64,000 nt of DNA from Microbacteriaceae bacterium VKM Ac-2855 (GTDB taxonomy: Bacteria; Actinomycetota; Actinomycetes; Actinomycetales; Microbacteriaceae). The notes below the pieces were generated by a model. That model searched no databases. It was given only the letters and a program-made list of their open reading frames with translations, and was not told the DNA's origin. This document shows, piece by piece, positions 35,871-43,506 of this stretch. The stretch covers positions 1 to 64,000 of the forward strand of contig JABMLG010000005.1 in NCBI GenBank assembly GCA_013204985.1, written 5' to 3'. Both the position numbers and the translations under genes were made by a program. The stretch's first letter is position 1, and the number at the start of each line of letters is the position of its first letter.

Positions 35871-36748
35871 CCGACGACTCCGCGCGCACGCCCGTCTCTT
35901 CGGAGGCGGGCGTCGCCGCGTCCCGCGAGGTGGTGCTGCGGATGCGCGACGTGAGTCTGCGCTTCGGTGCGCGCGAGCTCTGGGGCGGGGTCGACCTCGA
36001 CCTGCACGCGGGGGAGTTCGTGGCGGTTCTCGGAGCGAACGGCTCCGGCAAGACCAGTCTGCTCAAGGCGATCCTCGGCCAGCAGGCGCTGACGAGCGGC
36101 GAGCTGACTGTGCTGGACGCGCCCGTGCGGCGCGGTAACCGCCGTATCGGCTACATCCCGCAGCAGAAGCTCGCCGATGACGGCACGCCGCTTCGCGGTC
36201 GCGACCTGGTGCGGCTCGGCCTCGACGGCCATCGCTGGGGTGCGCCGCTGCCGTCCGCGCGTCGGCGGCGCGAGGTCGACGCTCTGCTCGAAGCAGTCGG
36301 CGCGACGGAGTACGGCGATGCCCCGATCTCGAGCCTGTCGGGAGGCGAGCAGCAGCGTCTGCGCGTCGGCCAGGCTCTCGCCGGCGACCCGCGGCTGCTG
36401 CTCTGCGACGAGCCGCTGATCGCTCTCGACCTCGCGCACCAGCAGGCCGTGAGCAGGCTCATCGATCGGCACCGTCGCGAACGGAATCTCGGCGTTCTCT
36501 TCGTGACGCACGACGTGAATCCGGTTCTCGACATGGTCGACCGTGTGCTGTACCTGGCCGGCGGCGCGTTCCGCATCGGTCCGCCCGATGACGTGCTGCG
36601 TTCGGAGGTGCTCAGCGAGCTGTACGACGCACCCGTCGACGTGATCAGGGCGCGCGGGCGGATCATCGTGGTCGGCACCCCCGATCACTCGCACGCCCAC
36701 GAGGACCACGCCCACGAGGGGCGCACCCGCGAGGACCGCGCATCGTGA
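35867..36748 (+). CDS. Metal ABC transporter ATP-binding protein (ZnuC-like)
   Basis: 293 residues. Walker A GANGSGKT at residues 56-63, signature LSGGEQQRLRVGQAL, Walker B LLLCDEPL, and the switch His in LFVTHDVNPV. The C-terminal 25 residues are rich in His, Asp and Glu (HSHAHEDHAHEG), which may bind metal. Overlaps the binding-protein stop (ATGA) and the permease start (GTGA). Confidence 0.9.
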   Translation: MTDDSARTPVSSEAGVAASREVVLRMRDVSLRFGARELWGGVDLDLHAGEFVAVLGANGSGKTSLLKAILGQQALTSGELTVLDAPVRRGNRRIGYIPQQKLADDGTPLRGRDLVRLGLDGHRWGAPLPSARRRREVDALLEAVGATEYGDAPISSLSGGEQQRLRVGQALAGDPRLLLCDEPLIALDLAHQQAVSRLIDRHRRERNLGVLFVTHDVNPVLDMVDRVLYLAGGAFRIGPPDDVLRSEVLSELYDAPVDVIRARGRIIVVGTPDHSHAHEDHAHEGRTREDRAS

Positions 36749-37623
36749 CCGCCGACTTCTGGTCGCAGATCTTCGACTTCTCCGACTACGGCGAACTCCT
36801 GGCGCTGCTGATGAACTCGGTGATCGCCGGCGCGGTGCTGGGAGTCGTGGGTGGTCTGATCGGGGTCTTCGTGATGGCGCGCGACATGGCGTTCGCGGTG
36901 CACGGGATCAGCGAGCTGTCGTTCGCGGGTGCATCCGCGGGTCTTCTGCTGGGGATCGGCGTGGTCGAGGGGTCGATCGTCGGCTCGATCGTGGCCGCGC
37001 TGATCATCGGGATCCTCGGCGCGCGGGCGCGTGATCGCAACTCGATCATCGCGGTGCTGATGCCGTTCGGGCTGGGTCTGGGCATCCTGTGCCTGGCGCT
37101 GTATCCCGGGCGCAGCGCCAACAAGTTCGGTCTGCTCACCGGCCAGATCGTCGCGGTCGACGATCCGAAGCTCGGCTCGCTGATCGCCATCTCGATCGTG
37201 GTCGTGCTGGGCCTCGCCCTGATCTGGCGTCCGCTGACCTTCGCCAGTGTCGACGCCGACGTCGCCGCCGCGCGCGGCATCCCGACGCGCGGGCTGTCGA
37301 TCGTCTTCATGCTGCTTCTCGGGCTGGCGGTGGCGGTCTCGGTGCAGATCGTGGGCTCGTTGCTCGTGCTCGCGATCCTGGTCACGCCGGCCGCCGCTGC
37401 GCTGCGCCTCTCCTCCTCGCCGGTGGTGGTGCCGCTGCTGAGCGTGCTGTTCGCGGTCGGCTCGCTCGTGGGGGGCATCCTGCTCGCGCTGGGCGGTTCG
37501 ATTCCGATCAGTCCCTACGTGACCACGATCTCCTTCCTCATCTACGTGATCTGCCGCGTCTTCGGCCGGGGCGGTGCCGGTCGTCGGCGACGAACGGTGC
37601 GACCCGAGGCTGTGGCGTCATGA
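36745..37623 (+). CDS. Metal ABC transporter permease (ZnuB-like, ABC-3 family)
   Basis: 292 residues with about eight to nine membrane helices. HGISELSFAGASAGLLLG and VAAARGIPTRGLSIVFMLLLGLAVAVSVQIVGSLLVLAILVTPAAAA are the conserved ABC-3 permease blocks. Works as a dimer with ZnuC-like ATPase to import Zn2+ or Mn2+. GTG start overlapping the ATPase stop. Confidence 0.9.
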   Translation: MTADFWSQIFDFSDYGELLALLMNSVIAGAVLGVVGGLIGVFVMARDMAFAVHGISELSFAGASAGLLLGIGVVEGSIVGSIVAALIIGILGARARDRNSIIAVLMPFGLGLGILCLALYPGRSANKFGLLTGQIVAVDDPKLGSLIAISIVVVLGLALIWRPLTFASVDADVAAARGIPTRGLSIVFMLLLGLAVAVSVQIVGSLLVLAILVTPAAAALRLSSSPVVVPLLSVLFAVGSLVGGILLALGGSIPISPYVTTISFLIYVICRVFGRGGAGRRRRTVRPEAVAS

Positions 37624-38063
37624 GTCGGCGAGGTACCGTGGGGTCCGTGGAATCGAGCCGACCGAAGATCAAGCGCAACACCTGGCAGCGCGAGGCCGTG
37701 CGTGAGGCGCTCGGCGCGCGCGAGGACTTCGTCAGCGCCCAGGGTCTGCACAGTGCTCTGCACGCGGCGGGATCGCCGATCGGACTCGCCACGGTGTATC
37801 GCGCGCTCTCGGATCTGGCCGGCGAGGGCGAGGCCGATTCGCTGCAGTCGCCCGACGGCGAGAACCTCTATCGCGCGTGCACCCCGGGGCAGCACCACCA
37901 CCACCTGATCTGCCGCCGGTGCGGGCTGACCGTCGAGATCGAAGCGGATGCCGTCGAGGAGTGGGCGCGGGCGGTCGCCGGCGAGCACGGCTTCACCCAG
38001 GCGCAGCACGTCGTCGACGTGTTCGGGCTGTGCGCCCGCTGCACCGCCGAAACGGCGTCCTGA
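37620..38063 (+). CDS. zur: Fur-family metalloregulator (probable Zur)
   Basis: 147 residues. Winged-helix DNA-binding domain (residues about 15-90, with TWQREAVREALGAREDFVSAQGLHSALHAAGSPIGLATVYRALSDL) and a metal/dimerisation domain with HHHHLICRRCG and the C-terminal CARC, giving the CxxC pairs of the structural zinc site. As last gene of the transporter operon (ATGA overlap), it most likely represses the operon through the box at 34886. The Zur assignment rests on context. Confidence 0.82.
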   Translation: MSRRGTVGSVESSRPKIKRNTWQREAVREALGAREDFVSAQGLHSALHAAGSPIGLATVYRALSDLAGEGEADSLQSPDGENLYRACTPGQHHHHLICRRCGLTVEIEADAVEEWARAVAGEHGFTQAQHVVDVFGLCARCTAETAS

Positions 38064-38119
38064 GCTCGGACGCCGTCGCGTGGCGCCGCGTGACGCCGAA
38101 GGGGCGCTGACCGCGTTGG

Positions 38120-38168
38120 TGGGTTGCCGTTTCTTTGACGCGTGGGCCGTCAAAGAAGTGGCAACCCA
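38120..38168. repeat. Palindromic intergenic element, copy 1
   Basis: Left arm TGGGTTGCCGTTTCTTTGAC (38120-38139), nine-base loop GCGTGGGCC, right arm 38149-38168 with two mismatches. Confidence 0.85.
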
Positions 38169-38251
38169 TACTTCGAGGTCGGCGGTGAGCGCGCGGTCTT
38201 TCACGCCGACGGATCCCGGCCGTTGACGCCTCGCGGCGTTGACCCCCTTGG

Positions 38252-38300
38252 TGGGTTGCCGTTTCTTTGACGCGTGGGCTGTCAAAGAAACGGCAACCCA
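38252..38300. repeat. Palindromic intergenic element, copy 2 (perfect)
   Basis: Perfect 20-base arms at 38252-38271 and 38281-38300 around the nine-base loop GCGTGGGCT. Could act as a terminator or mRNA-stabilising hairpin, but no T tract follows. Confidence 0.9.
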
Positions 38301-38464
38301 TGAGTCGGGCGGCTTTGGGGTTGTCAATCGGTCCCGCGTTCGACGCCGCGCGGCGTCCTGACGGCGGGAGGGAGTGACGACCCCGTTCATCGAGGTGGGC
38401 GGCGGGCGCGCGGTCTTGCGCGCCGTCGCGTCGCGTGACGCCGAAGGGGCGCTGACCCCGTTGG

Positions 38465-38513
38465 TGGGTTGCCGTTTCTTTGACGCGTGGGCCGTCAAAG
38501 AAAGGGCAACCCA
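38465..38513. repeat. Palindromic intergenic element, copy 3
   Basis: Arms 38465-38484 and 38494-38513 with one mismatch; loop GCGTGGGCC. Confidence 0.85.
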
Positions 38514-38574
38514 TGAGTCGGGGGCTTTGGGTTGTCACTGGTCCCGCGTTCGACGCGGGTGCGGCCCTCTGTGG

Positions 38575-38616
38575 TGGGTTGCCGTTTCTTTGACGCGAGG
38601 GCCGTCAAGAAGCGGC
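38575..38616. repeat. Palindromic intergenic element, copy 4 (truncated)
   Basis: Complete left arm 38575-38594, loop GCGAGGGCC, and a right arm that is one base short and breaks off after about 13 bases. Confidence 0.75.
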
Positions 38617-38726
38617 GTCCGCGTCGCGGCGGACTCTCCGCATCGCGACGCCATCCGCTTCTCGTCGCGGGGCCGCAGGATGCCGACCGCACGCGATAGA
38701 CGAGGAACGGCCACAGAGTGAAGCGA

Positions 38727-39407
38727 TCACAGCCCCTGGTCGAGGACCGCCTCGGGCGTGAGGCGCACGGAGCGGCGCCGCGCGCGGGCCCACACGAAGA
38801 AGCCGGTCAGGGTGAAGGCGCCGTAGAACACGTACATGAAGGCGGATGCGTAGTAGCCGGCGGAGAAGAGCAGCGGCACTCCAACGAGGTCGACGGCGAC
38901 CCAGATCAGCCAGAATTCGACCCAGCCCTTGGCCATTCCGTACGTGGCGAGCAGCGAGCCCATGAAGATCCAGGCGTCGGCCCAGACCGGCTCGTAGCTG
39001 CCGAGGGCGGTGAAGATCGGGGTGAGCACGAGCGTCCCGCCCACGAGGGTGGCGATCAGCAGCAGGCGCGTGCGGCCGCTCGCCCACTGCGGCTCGATCG
39101 TGACGCGTTCGCCCTGATCGCGGCGACTCCAGCGGTACCAGCCGTAGACCGAGACGAGGATGAACATCACCTGGCGACCGGCCTGGCCGAGCAGGTTGAC
39201 CGGGTTCGGCGTGCCGAACACGGCGCCGAGGAACACGGTGAACAGCAGCGCGTTACCGACGATGCCGACCGGCCACGCCCACACCTTGCGTCGCATCCCG
39301 CCGAGGGCGCTGAGGAGTCCGAAGACGTTGCCGATGATCTCGCGCCACAGGATCGCCTGGTCGCCGATCACCAACTGCGCATCGAACAACCACGTGATGA
39401 CGTTCAT
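38727..39407 (-). CDS. pnuC: PnuC-like nicotinamide riboside/mononucleotide transporter
   Basis: 226 residues with seven hydrophobic segments. WREIIGNVFGLLSALGGMRRKVWAWPVGIVGNALL and the later VEFWLIWVAVDLVGVPLLFSAGYYASAFMYVFYG (with the W-x3-N/D-type substrate motif) fit the PnuC facilitator family that brings in pyridine nucleoside for NAD synthesis. ATG 39407 is chosen for GGGAGCGG just upstream; a GTG 13 codons earlier is less likely. Confidence 0.85.
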   Translation of the reverse strand: MNVITWLFDAQLVIGDQAILWREIIGNVFGLLSALGGMRRKVWAWPVGIVGNALLFTVFLGAVFGTPNPVNLLGQAGRQVMFILVSVYGWYRWSRRDQGERVTIEPQWASGRTRLLLIATLVGGTLVLTPIFTALGSYEPVWADAWIFMGSLLATYGMAKGWVEFWLIWVAVDLVGVPLLFSAGYYASAFMYVFYGAFTLTGFFVWARARRRSVRLTPEAVLDQGL

Positions 39408-39503
39408 AGCCGCTCCCGCCGTCCGTCGACGCGGAGGCGTCGTCACTGCTACTGAACACCATTCGGCGGGTAGGACTTCCCACCCACGGGATCACGCACG
39501 GGA

Positions 39504-39983
39504 TCAGGCGCGGTGGAACACTCCCGCTTCGCGATCCTTGGCGACCGCGCCGGCAGGGAAGACCTGGCCGCTCATCGCGATGTAGACCCCTTCGGGAAGC
39601 AGCTGCACCGCACCGATCGCGAGGCCGAGGTTGAACGCCGCGTCGCTGTCGCGCATCCGTGCGGGCTGCATCGCGCCCGTGAGCACGATCACCCGGCCCG
39701 GGATGCCGCGCAGCGTCTCCGCGGTGGCGGTCATCGTGTCGGTGCCGTGCGTGACCACGATCCGCTCGTGCGCGGTGGCCTCGACGTGCGCGCGGATCGC
39801 CGCGCGGTCGGCGTCGTCGAGATCGAGGCTGTCTTTGCGCAGCACCGACTCGTGCACGAACTCGAGGGGGGTGATCACGTCGGCGAGGATGCGCGGCGAT
39901 TGCGGCTCGCCGATCTCGAGATCACCCGCGATCGAGTACTCCTTGTCGATCGTGCCACCCGTGGCGAGGACGAGGATCTGCAT
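39504..39983 (-). CDS. Short asparaginase-domain protein (N-terminal domain only)
   Basis: 159 residues, about half the length of type I/II L-asparaginases. The first catalytic motif is present as ATGGTIDKEYS (Thr12) and the second as VVTHGTDTM (Thr79-Asp80 region). The C-terminal domain that completes the substrate site in the dimer is absent, and the frame ends cleanly with TGA. AGGAG precedes the ATG. Whether it hydrolyses asparagine or has another role is unknown. Confidence 0.75.
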   Translation of the reverse strand: MQILVLATGGTIDKEYSIAGDLEIGEPQSPRILADVITPLEFVHESVLRKDSLDLDDADRAAIRAHVEATAHERIVVTHGTDTMTATAETLRGIPGRVIVLTGAMQPARMRDSDAAFNLGLAIGAVQLLPEGVYIAMSGQVFPAGAVAKDREAGVFHRA

Positions 39984-40084
39984 AACGGGCTCCTGACGTT
40001 CGGTGCGGCCCCGACGGTATCACTGCGTCCCTTCCGCCCGCCTCAGAAGCCGTGCCTCAGGAGTCCCGCCTCAGGAGTCCCGCC

Positions 40085-40498
40085 TCAGAAGTCCTGCCGG
40101 GCGAGCTCCGTGACGATCGTGTACTCGTAGGCGATGCGGGCGAACGCGAACCCGGGGTCGGGGTCGAACGGGCCATCGGGCCCGGTGAAGTCGGTCCAGC
40201 GCACCGTGCGCAGGTGCTTCGAGATCGCGGCCGTCCACATCTGCCCGCAGCCGTGATCGAGCGAGCAGAGTGCGATCGGCGCGGTTCCGCGCGGCAGGGG
40301 GTCGTCTCGCCACGGTGCGCCGAGCAGGGCGGCGAGGTAGCCGGGGCGCTCGACGGGGGTGCCCAGCGGATGCGCGGGGTCGTAACCGACGCCGCAGACG
40401 ATCTCGAGCAGCTCGGTCAGTGGCACGCGGTCGACCGCGAGCGGCACCACTTCGTCCACGAAGCTGAGGGTGCGCATCGATGCACGGGGTTTGGACAT
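40085..40498 (-). CDS. Conserved-looking hypothetical protein
   Basis: 137 residues, soluble, no signal peptide, several Trp and Pro residues and two Cys (CSLDHGCGQMW). No family recognised. ATG 40498 is preferred over a GTG seven codons upstream; AGGA lies a few bases before it and a TACCGT hexamer at 40508-40513 (minus strand). Confidence 0.55.
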   Translation of the reverse strand: MSKPRASMRTLSFVDEVVPLAVDRVPLTELLEIVCGVGYDPAHPLGTPVERPGYLAALLGAPWRDDPLPRGTAPIALCSLDHGCGQMWTAAISKHLRTVRWTDFTGPDGPFDPDPGFAFARIAYEYTIVTELARQDF

Positions 40499-40541
40499 TG
40501 TCCTGACACGGTACGGCACATCCGCACGACGTGAACCCGTG

Positions 40542-41435
40542 TCAGCGGTAGCGCCGGGGCACCGTCCAGTGCCGGCCGAATTCAGCGTTCCAGCTCTCCG
40601 GCTCGAACGGGCTGTTTCCGCCCGCGGGATAGCTCGTCAGCTCGCCGAAGACGACCCGGTCGGGCAGGTGGTACAGGTCCACTCGGACGAAGTCGGTTCC
40701 CGTCGAGAGCCGTCGCGCGAGGTCGAGCATCTCGTCGAGGCGGGCGGGCCGGGGCCGGAGCGTCGGAGCCCAGGGCAGCCCGCCGCTCATGGCGAGGTGC
40801 CCCCAGTCGGGCGTGTAGAAGTCCTGCGTCCGCTCGCCGAAGCGGCCGGCGTCGACCTGGATGTAGTGCACCCGCTCGTGGAAGACGAAGAATTTGTAGT
40901 CGTCCGGGATCTCGCCCTCCGCGCCCTCGAGAAGCTCCTCGACGATCAGCCGACGGGGGACTGCGCCGTAGGCCCACTCCCGGTTCGGGCCTTGCCCGTA
41001 GAGCTGCCGCGTCCAGTGCTCGCCGATCGCGATCAGCGCAGCGCGGTCGGCGACCTCGGGGCGGACGTGCCGGTAGACCCAGCTCCACTCGGCGCGCGGC
41101 AGCTCCGCATCCGCCGGCGCCCGCGGTGAGACGACCACCACGGCGCCGCTGCCGTGCGTGGGCTTGAACACGTACGACTCGGGCAACTCGAGCGCGGCGA
41201 GCGCGGCCGCTTCGTCGAGGATGCCGAACGCGCGGGGAAGGTACTGCTCGCCGACCAGCGCGGCGACGTGATCGCGCACGGCGGCCTTGTCGGCGAAGGT
41301 GACCAGGAGCCGGCGGTGATCGCGGAGCATCTTGTAGCGCACCTTCTCGGTGAACGTGCGTGGATGCATCGTGCGCAGCAGCCGCCAGCCGCGCACGACC
41401 CGGCTCCGCTCGCGCCAGGGCGGTCTCGAGTCCAT
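40542..41435 (-). CDS. TupA-like ATP-grasp protein (polysaccharide-type)
   Basis: 297 residues. RTFTEKVRYKMLRDHRRLLVTFADKAAVRDHV and SYVFKPTHGSGAVVVV, RRLIVEELLEG, IPDDYKFFVFHERVHYIQVD and FVRVDLYHLPDRVVFGELTSYPAGGNSPF match TupA-like ATP-grasp enzymes found in capsule and teichuronopeptide clusters, which form amide bonds using ATP. ELTSYPAGG carries the metal-binding Glu/Asn pattern. Stands apart from the EPS locus here. CAGACT lies six bases before the ATG and there is no ribosome binding site. Confidence 0.78.
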   Translation of the reverse strand: MDSRPPWRERSRVVRGWRLLRTMHPRTFTEKVRYKMLRDHRRLLVTFADKAAVRDHVAALVGEQYLPRAFGILDEAAALAALELPESYVFKPTHGSGAVVVVSPRAPADAELPRAEWSWVYRHVRPEVADRAALIAIGEHWTRQLYGQGPNREWAYGAVPRRLIVEELLEGAEGEIPDDYKFFVFHERVHYIQVDAGRFGERTQDFYTPDWGHLAMSGGLPWAPTLRPRPARLDEMLDLARRLSTGTDFVRVDLYHLPDRVVFGELTSYPAGGNSPFEPESWNAEFGRHWTVPRRYR

Positions 41436-41478
41436 CCGCTCAGTCTGGCGGTGGGTTCGGGCTCGCCACACCGGTTGA

Positions 41479-41567
41479 CGCCTTCCTGCGAGGGACCCCT
41501 CCTGTGCGCGTGGGACCCGCCCTGGGCGGGTCCCACGTGCACAGGGCGGGTCCCTCGCAGGAAGGCG
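41479..41567. repeat. 89-bp long inverted repeat upstream of the cyclophilin gene
   Basis: 44-base arms (41479-41522 and 41524-41567) with three non-Watson-Crick positions and a single central base. Contains GCGAGGGACCC and GTGGGACCCGCC with their complements. A related repeat lies downstream of the same gene at 42321-42399. Confidence 0.9.
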
Positions 41568-41633
41568 GTGCTGCGGATCACGGCAGACTGGAACGCACGC
41601 GAGGAATCTCTCGCGGCGAACGACGGGAACCGT

Positions 41634-42266
41634 ATGAAGACCTCCGCCCTGCTCCGCGCCGCCACTGCCGGTGCCGCGGCGCTGCTCCTGCTGGCCGGCT
41701 GCGCATCCGCCGACACCGGTTCCGGCGAGAGTGCGAGCAGATCCGCGCCCGATCCCTCCGTCTCCGAGAACCGCAGCTGGACCGGCGACATCACCCTCAA
41801 CGGCGACGCTCTCGCCGTCGAGCTCGACGGCGCCGCTGCACCGCAGGCCGTCGCCTCGTTCGTGCAACTCGCCGAGCAGGGATTCTTCGACGGAACTTCG
41901 TGCCACCGGCTCACCACGGCGGGCATCTACGTATTGCAGTGCGGCGACCCCACCGGCACCGGAACGGGCGGCCCGGGCTACTCCTATGGTCCGATCGAGA
42001 ACGCGCCCGCCGACGACGTCTACGCGGCGGGAGTGCTCGCGATGGCACGTCGCGGCGGCGACGGCGCGAGCATGGGCAGCCAGTTCTTCATCGTCTACCA
42101 GGAGTCGCAGATCCCCTCGGATGCGGCCGGCGGCTACACCGTGCTCGGCACCATCACGAGCGGACTCGAGGCGGTTCAGGCGATCGCTGCCGACGGAGTC
42201 GAGGGTGGCGCATCCGACGGCACACCGGCCGACCCGGCTGTCATCGACGCGGTCGAGCTGAAGTAG
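41634..42266 (+). CDS. Peptidyl-prolyl isomerase (cyclophilin) lipoprotein
   Basis: 210 residues. Signal peptide with lipobox LLAGC (Cys23), Ser-rich linker, then a cyclophilin domain from about residue 48: VASFVQLAEQGFFDGTSCHRL, GTGTGGPGYSYGPIENAP, GVLAMARRGGDGASMGSQFFIVY (the Q-F-F active-site segment) and YTVLGTITSGLEAV. Expected to speed proline isomerisation in secreted proteins at the outer face of the membrane. Flanked on both sides by long inverted repeats. Confidence 0.88.
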   Translation: MKTSALLRAATAGAAALLLLAGCASADTGSGESASRSAPDPSVSENRSWTGDITLNGDALAVELDGAAAPQAVASFVQLAEQGFFDGTSCHRLTTAGIYVLQCGDPTGTGTGGPGYSYGPIENAPADDVYAAGVLAMARRGGDGASMGSQFFIVYQESQIPSDAAGGYTVLGTITSGLEAVQAIAADGVEGGASDGTPADPAVIDAVELK

Positions 42267-42320
42267 CCCGCGCCGAGCCGCGCCGCGCCGCCCCGCCCCG
42301 TCCCGCCGTCCCGCCCCCGT

Positions 42321-42399
42321 CCTTGCGAGGGACCCGCCCCGTGCGCGTCGGACCCGCCCTGAGCGGGTCCCGCGCGCACAGGAGGGGTCCCTCGCAGGA
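42321..42399. repeat. Related long inverted repeat downstream of the cyclophilin gene
   Basis: About 39-base arms centred at 42360 with roughly eight mismatches; shares GCGAGGGACCC, GACCCGCCCT and GGGTCCCTCGCAGG with the copy at 41479. May also act as a terminator for the cyclophilin gene. Confidence 0.8.
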
Positions 42400-42479
42400 G
42401 GGCGGGAGGGGCGGAGCCGGGGCAGGATGTCGGGTGCGCGCCGCGTGCGCAAGCACTGCGACCGGCCCGCCGCCTTCCG

Positions 42480-42485
42480 TAGCGT
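42480..42485 (+). promoter_or_regulatory. -10 hexamer of a leaderless promoter
   Basis: TAGCGT, seven bases (TGGACGA) before ATG 42493; no ribosome binding site. Confidence 0.5.
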
Positions 42486-42492
42486 TGGACGA

Positions 42493-43506
42493 ATGGTGCA
42501 GAAGACGCAAGACCGAGGTGTAGCCGTGGTCACCGGTGGAACGGCCGGGCTGGGGCGCGCGACCGTCCGCGAGCTGGCGGAACGTGGATGGGACGTCGCG
42601 ATCCTGGCGCGCGGAGAGGACGGCCTCGCCGCCGCCGTCGCCGACGTGGAGTCGTGGGGCAGGCGGGCGCTGGGGATCTCGACCGATGTCGCCGACAGGG
42701 ACGCCGTCGAGTCGGCGGCCGACCGCATCGAGGCGGAGCTCGGCCCGATCGAGCTGTGGGTGAACGACGCCATGGTGGGGGTGTTCGGCGAGTTCCTCGA
42801 CACCGATCCGGCCGACTTCGAACGCGCCGTCGGCGTGAACTTCTTCGGCTTCGTCAACGGCACCCGCGCCGCGCTGAGCCGGATGGTGCCGCGCGACCGC
42901 GGCCACGTGATCCAGGTCGGCTCCGCACTCGCGCACCGCGGCATCCCGTTGCAGGCCGCCTACTGCGGATCGAAGTTCGGCGTTCGCGGCTTCACGGAGT
43001 CGATCTCGGCCGAGCTCATCCACCGCGGCACGAAGGTCTCGGTCTCGGTCGTCGACATGCCCGCGCTGAACACCATCCAGTTCAACTGGGTGAAGACGAA
43101 GCTGCCCGATCACCCGCAGCCGGTGCCGCCGATCTACCAGCCGGAGGTGGGCGCGACCGCGATCGCCGACGTCGCCGACAAGCCCCGCCGACGCACGTGG
43201 GTGGGTGAGCCCACCGTTGCGACGATCCTCGGCGACCGCTTCGCCGGCTCCTTCCTCGACTGGTATCTCGCGAAGACGGGCTATTCGGGCCAGCAGGCAC
43301 CCGACAAGATGGAGCCGATGCTTCCCGACAACCTCTACGAGCCCGTCGCCGGCGACCACGGCGCTCGCGGCATCTTCTCGGACAAGGCGATGAACTCGAG
43401 CCCTCAGGTGTGGATGATCGCGCACCGCGGCCTCAGCTACGCGGGGGCGGCGGCCCTCGGCCTCGCGGCGGCCGCGGGGATCACGCGGGCGGTCCGGCGC
43501 CGATGA
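42493..43506 (+). CDS. Short-chain dehydrogenase/reductase, extended
   Basis: 337 residues. Rossmann motif TGGTAGLG at residues 14-21, NDAMVG in place of the usual NAG-type motif, and the catalytic Y-x3-K as YCGSK near 157-161 with Ser in VGSALAHRG. A C-terminal extension of about 100 residues ends in a hydrophobic segment (LSYAGAAALGLAAAAGITRAV). NAD(P)-dependent oxidoreductase of unknown substrate. Its stop overlaps the next gene's start (ATGA). Confidence 0.83.
   Translation: MVQKTQDRGVAVVTGGTAGLGRATVRELAERGWDVAILARGEDGLAAAVADVESWGRRALGISTDVADRDAVESAADRIEAELGPIELWVNDAMVGVFGEFLDTDPADFERAVGVNFFGFVNGTRAALSRMVPRDRGHVIQVGSALAHRGIPLQAAYCGSKFGVRGFTESISAELIHRGTKVSVSVVDMPALNTIQFNWVKTKLPDHPQPVPPIYQPEVGATAIADVADKPRRRTWVGEPTVATILGDRFAGSFLDWYLAKTGYSGQQAPDKMEPMLPDNLYEPVAGDHGARGIFSDKAMNSSPQVWMIAHRGLSYAGAAALGLAAAAGITRAVRRR

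Larger units (their letters stand above)
38064..38726. other. 663-bp intergenic repeat region
   Basis: Between the Fur-family gene and the leftward pnuC-like gene. Almost all of it consists of four palindromic elements (listed separately) embedded in longer direct repeats, such as the segment around GTGACGCCGAAGGGGCGCTG at about 38090 and 38435 and GTCCCGCGTTCGACGC at about 38331 and 38541. Open frames here are repeat-derived and not credible genes. Confidence 0.7.

Noticed and set aside
38120-38616. Insertion sequence with terminal inverted repeats
   Set aside because: No transposase-like ORF lies between or near the palindromes; each palindrome is its own unit with a nine-base loop.
38374-38721. 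Open frame of 115 codons inside the palindrome region
   Set aside because: It runs through the palindromic repeats, and its peptide segments recur in other open frames across the same repeats. No ribosome binding site; a repeat artefact.
41154-41633. N-terminal extension of the cyclophilin frame
   Set aside because: Passes through the long palindrome and the opposite ATP-grasp gene; the lipobox signal peptide starts at ATG 41634.
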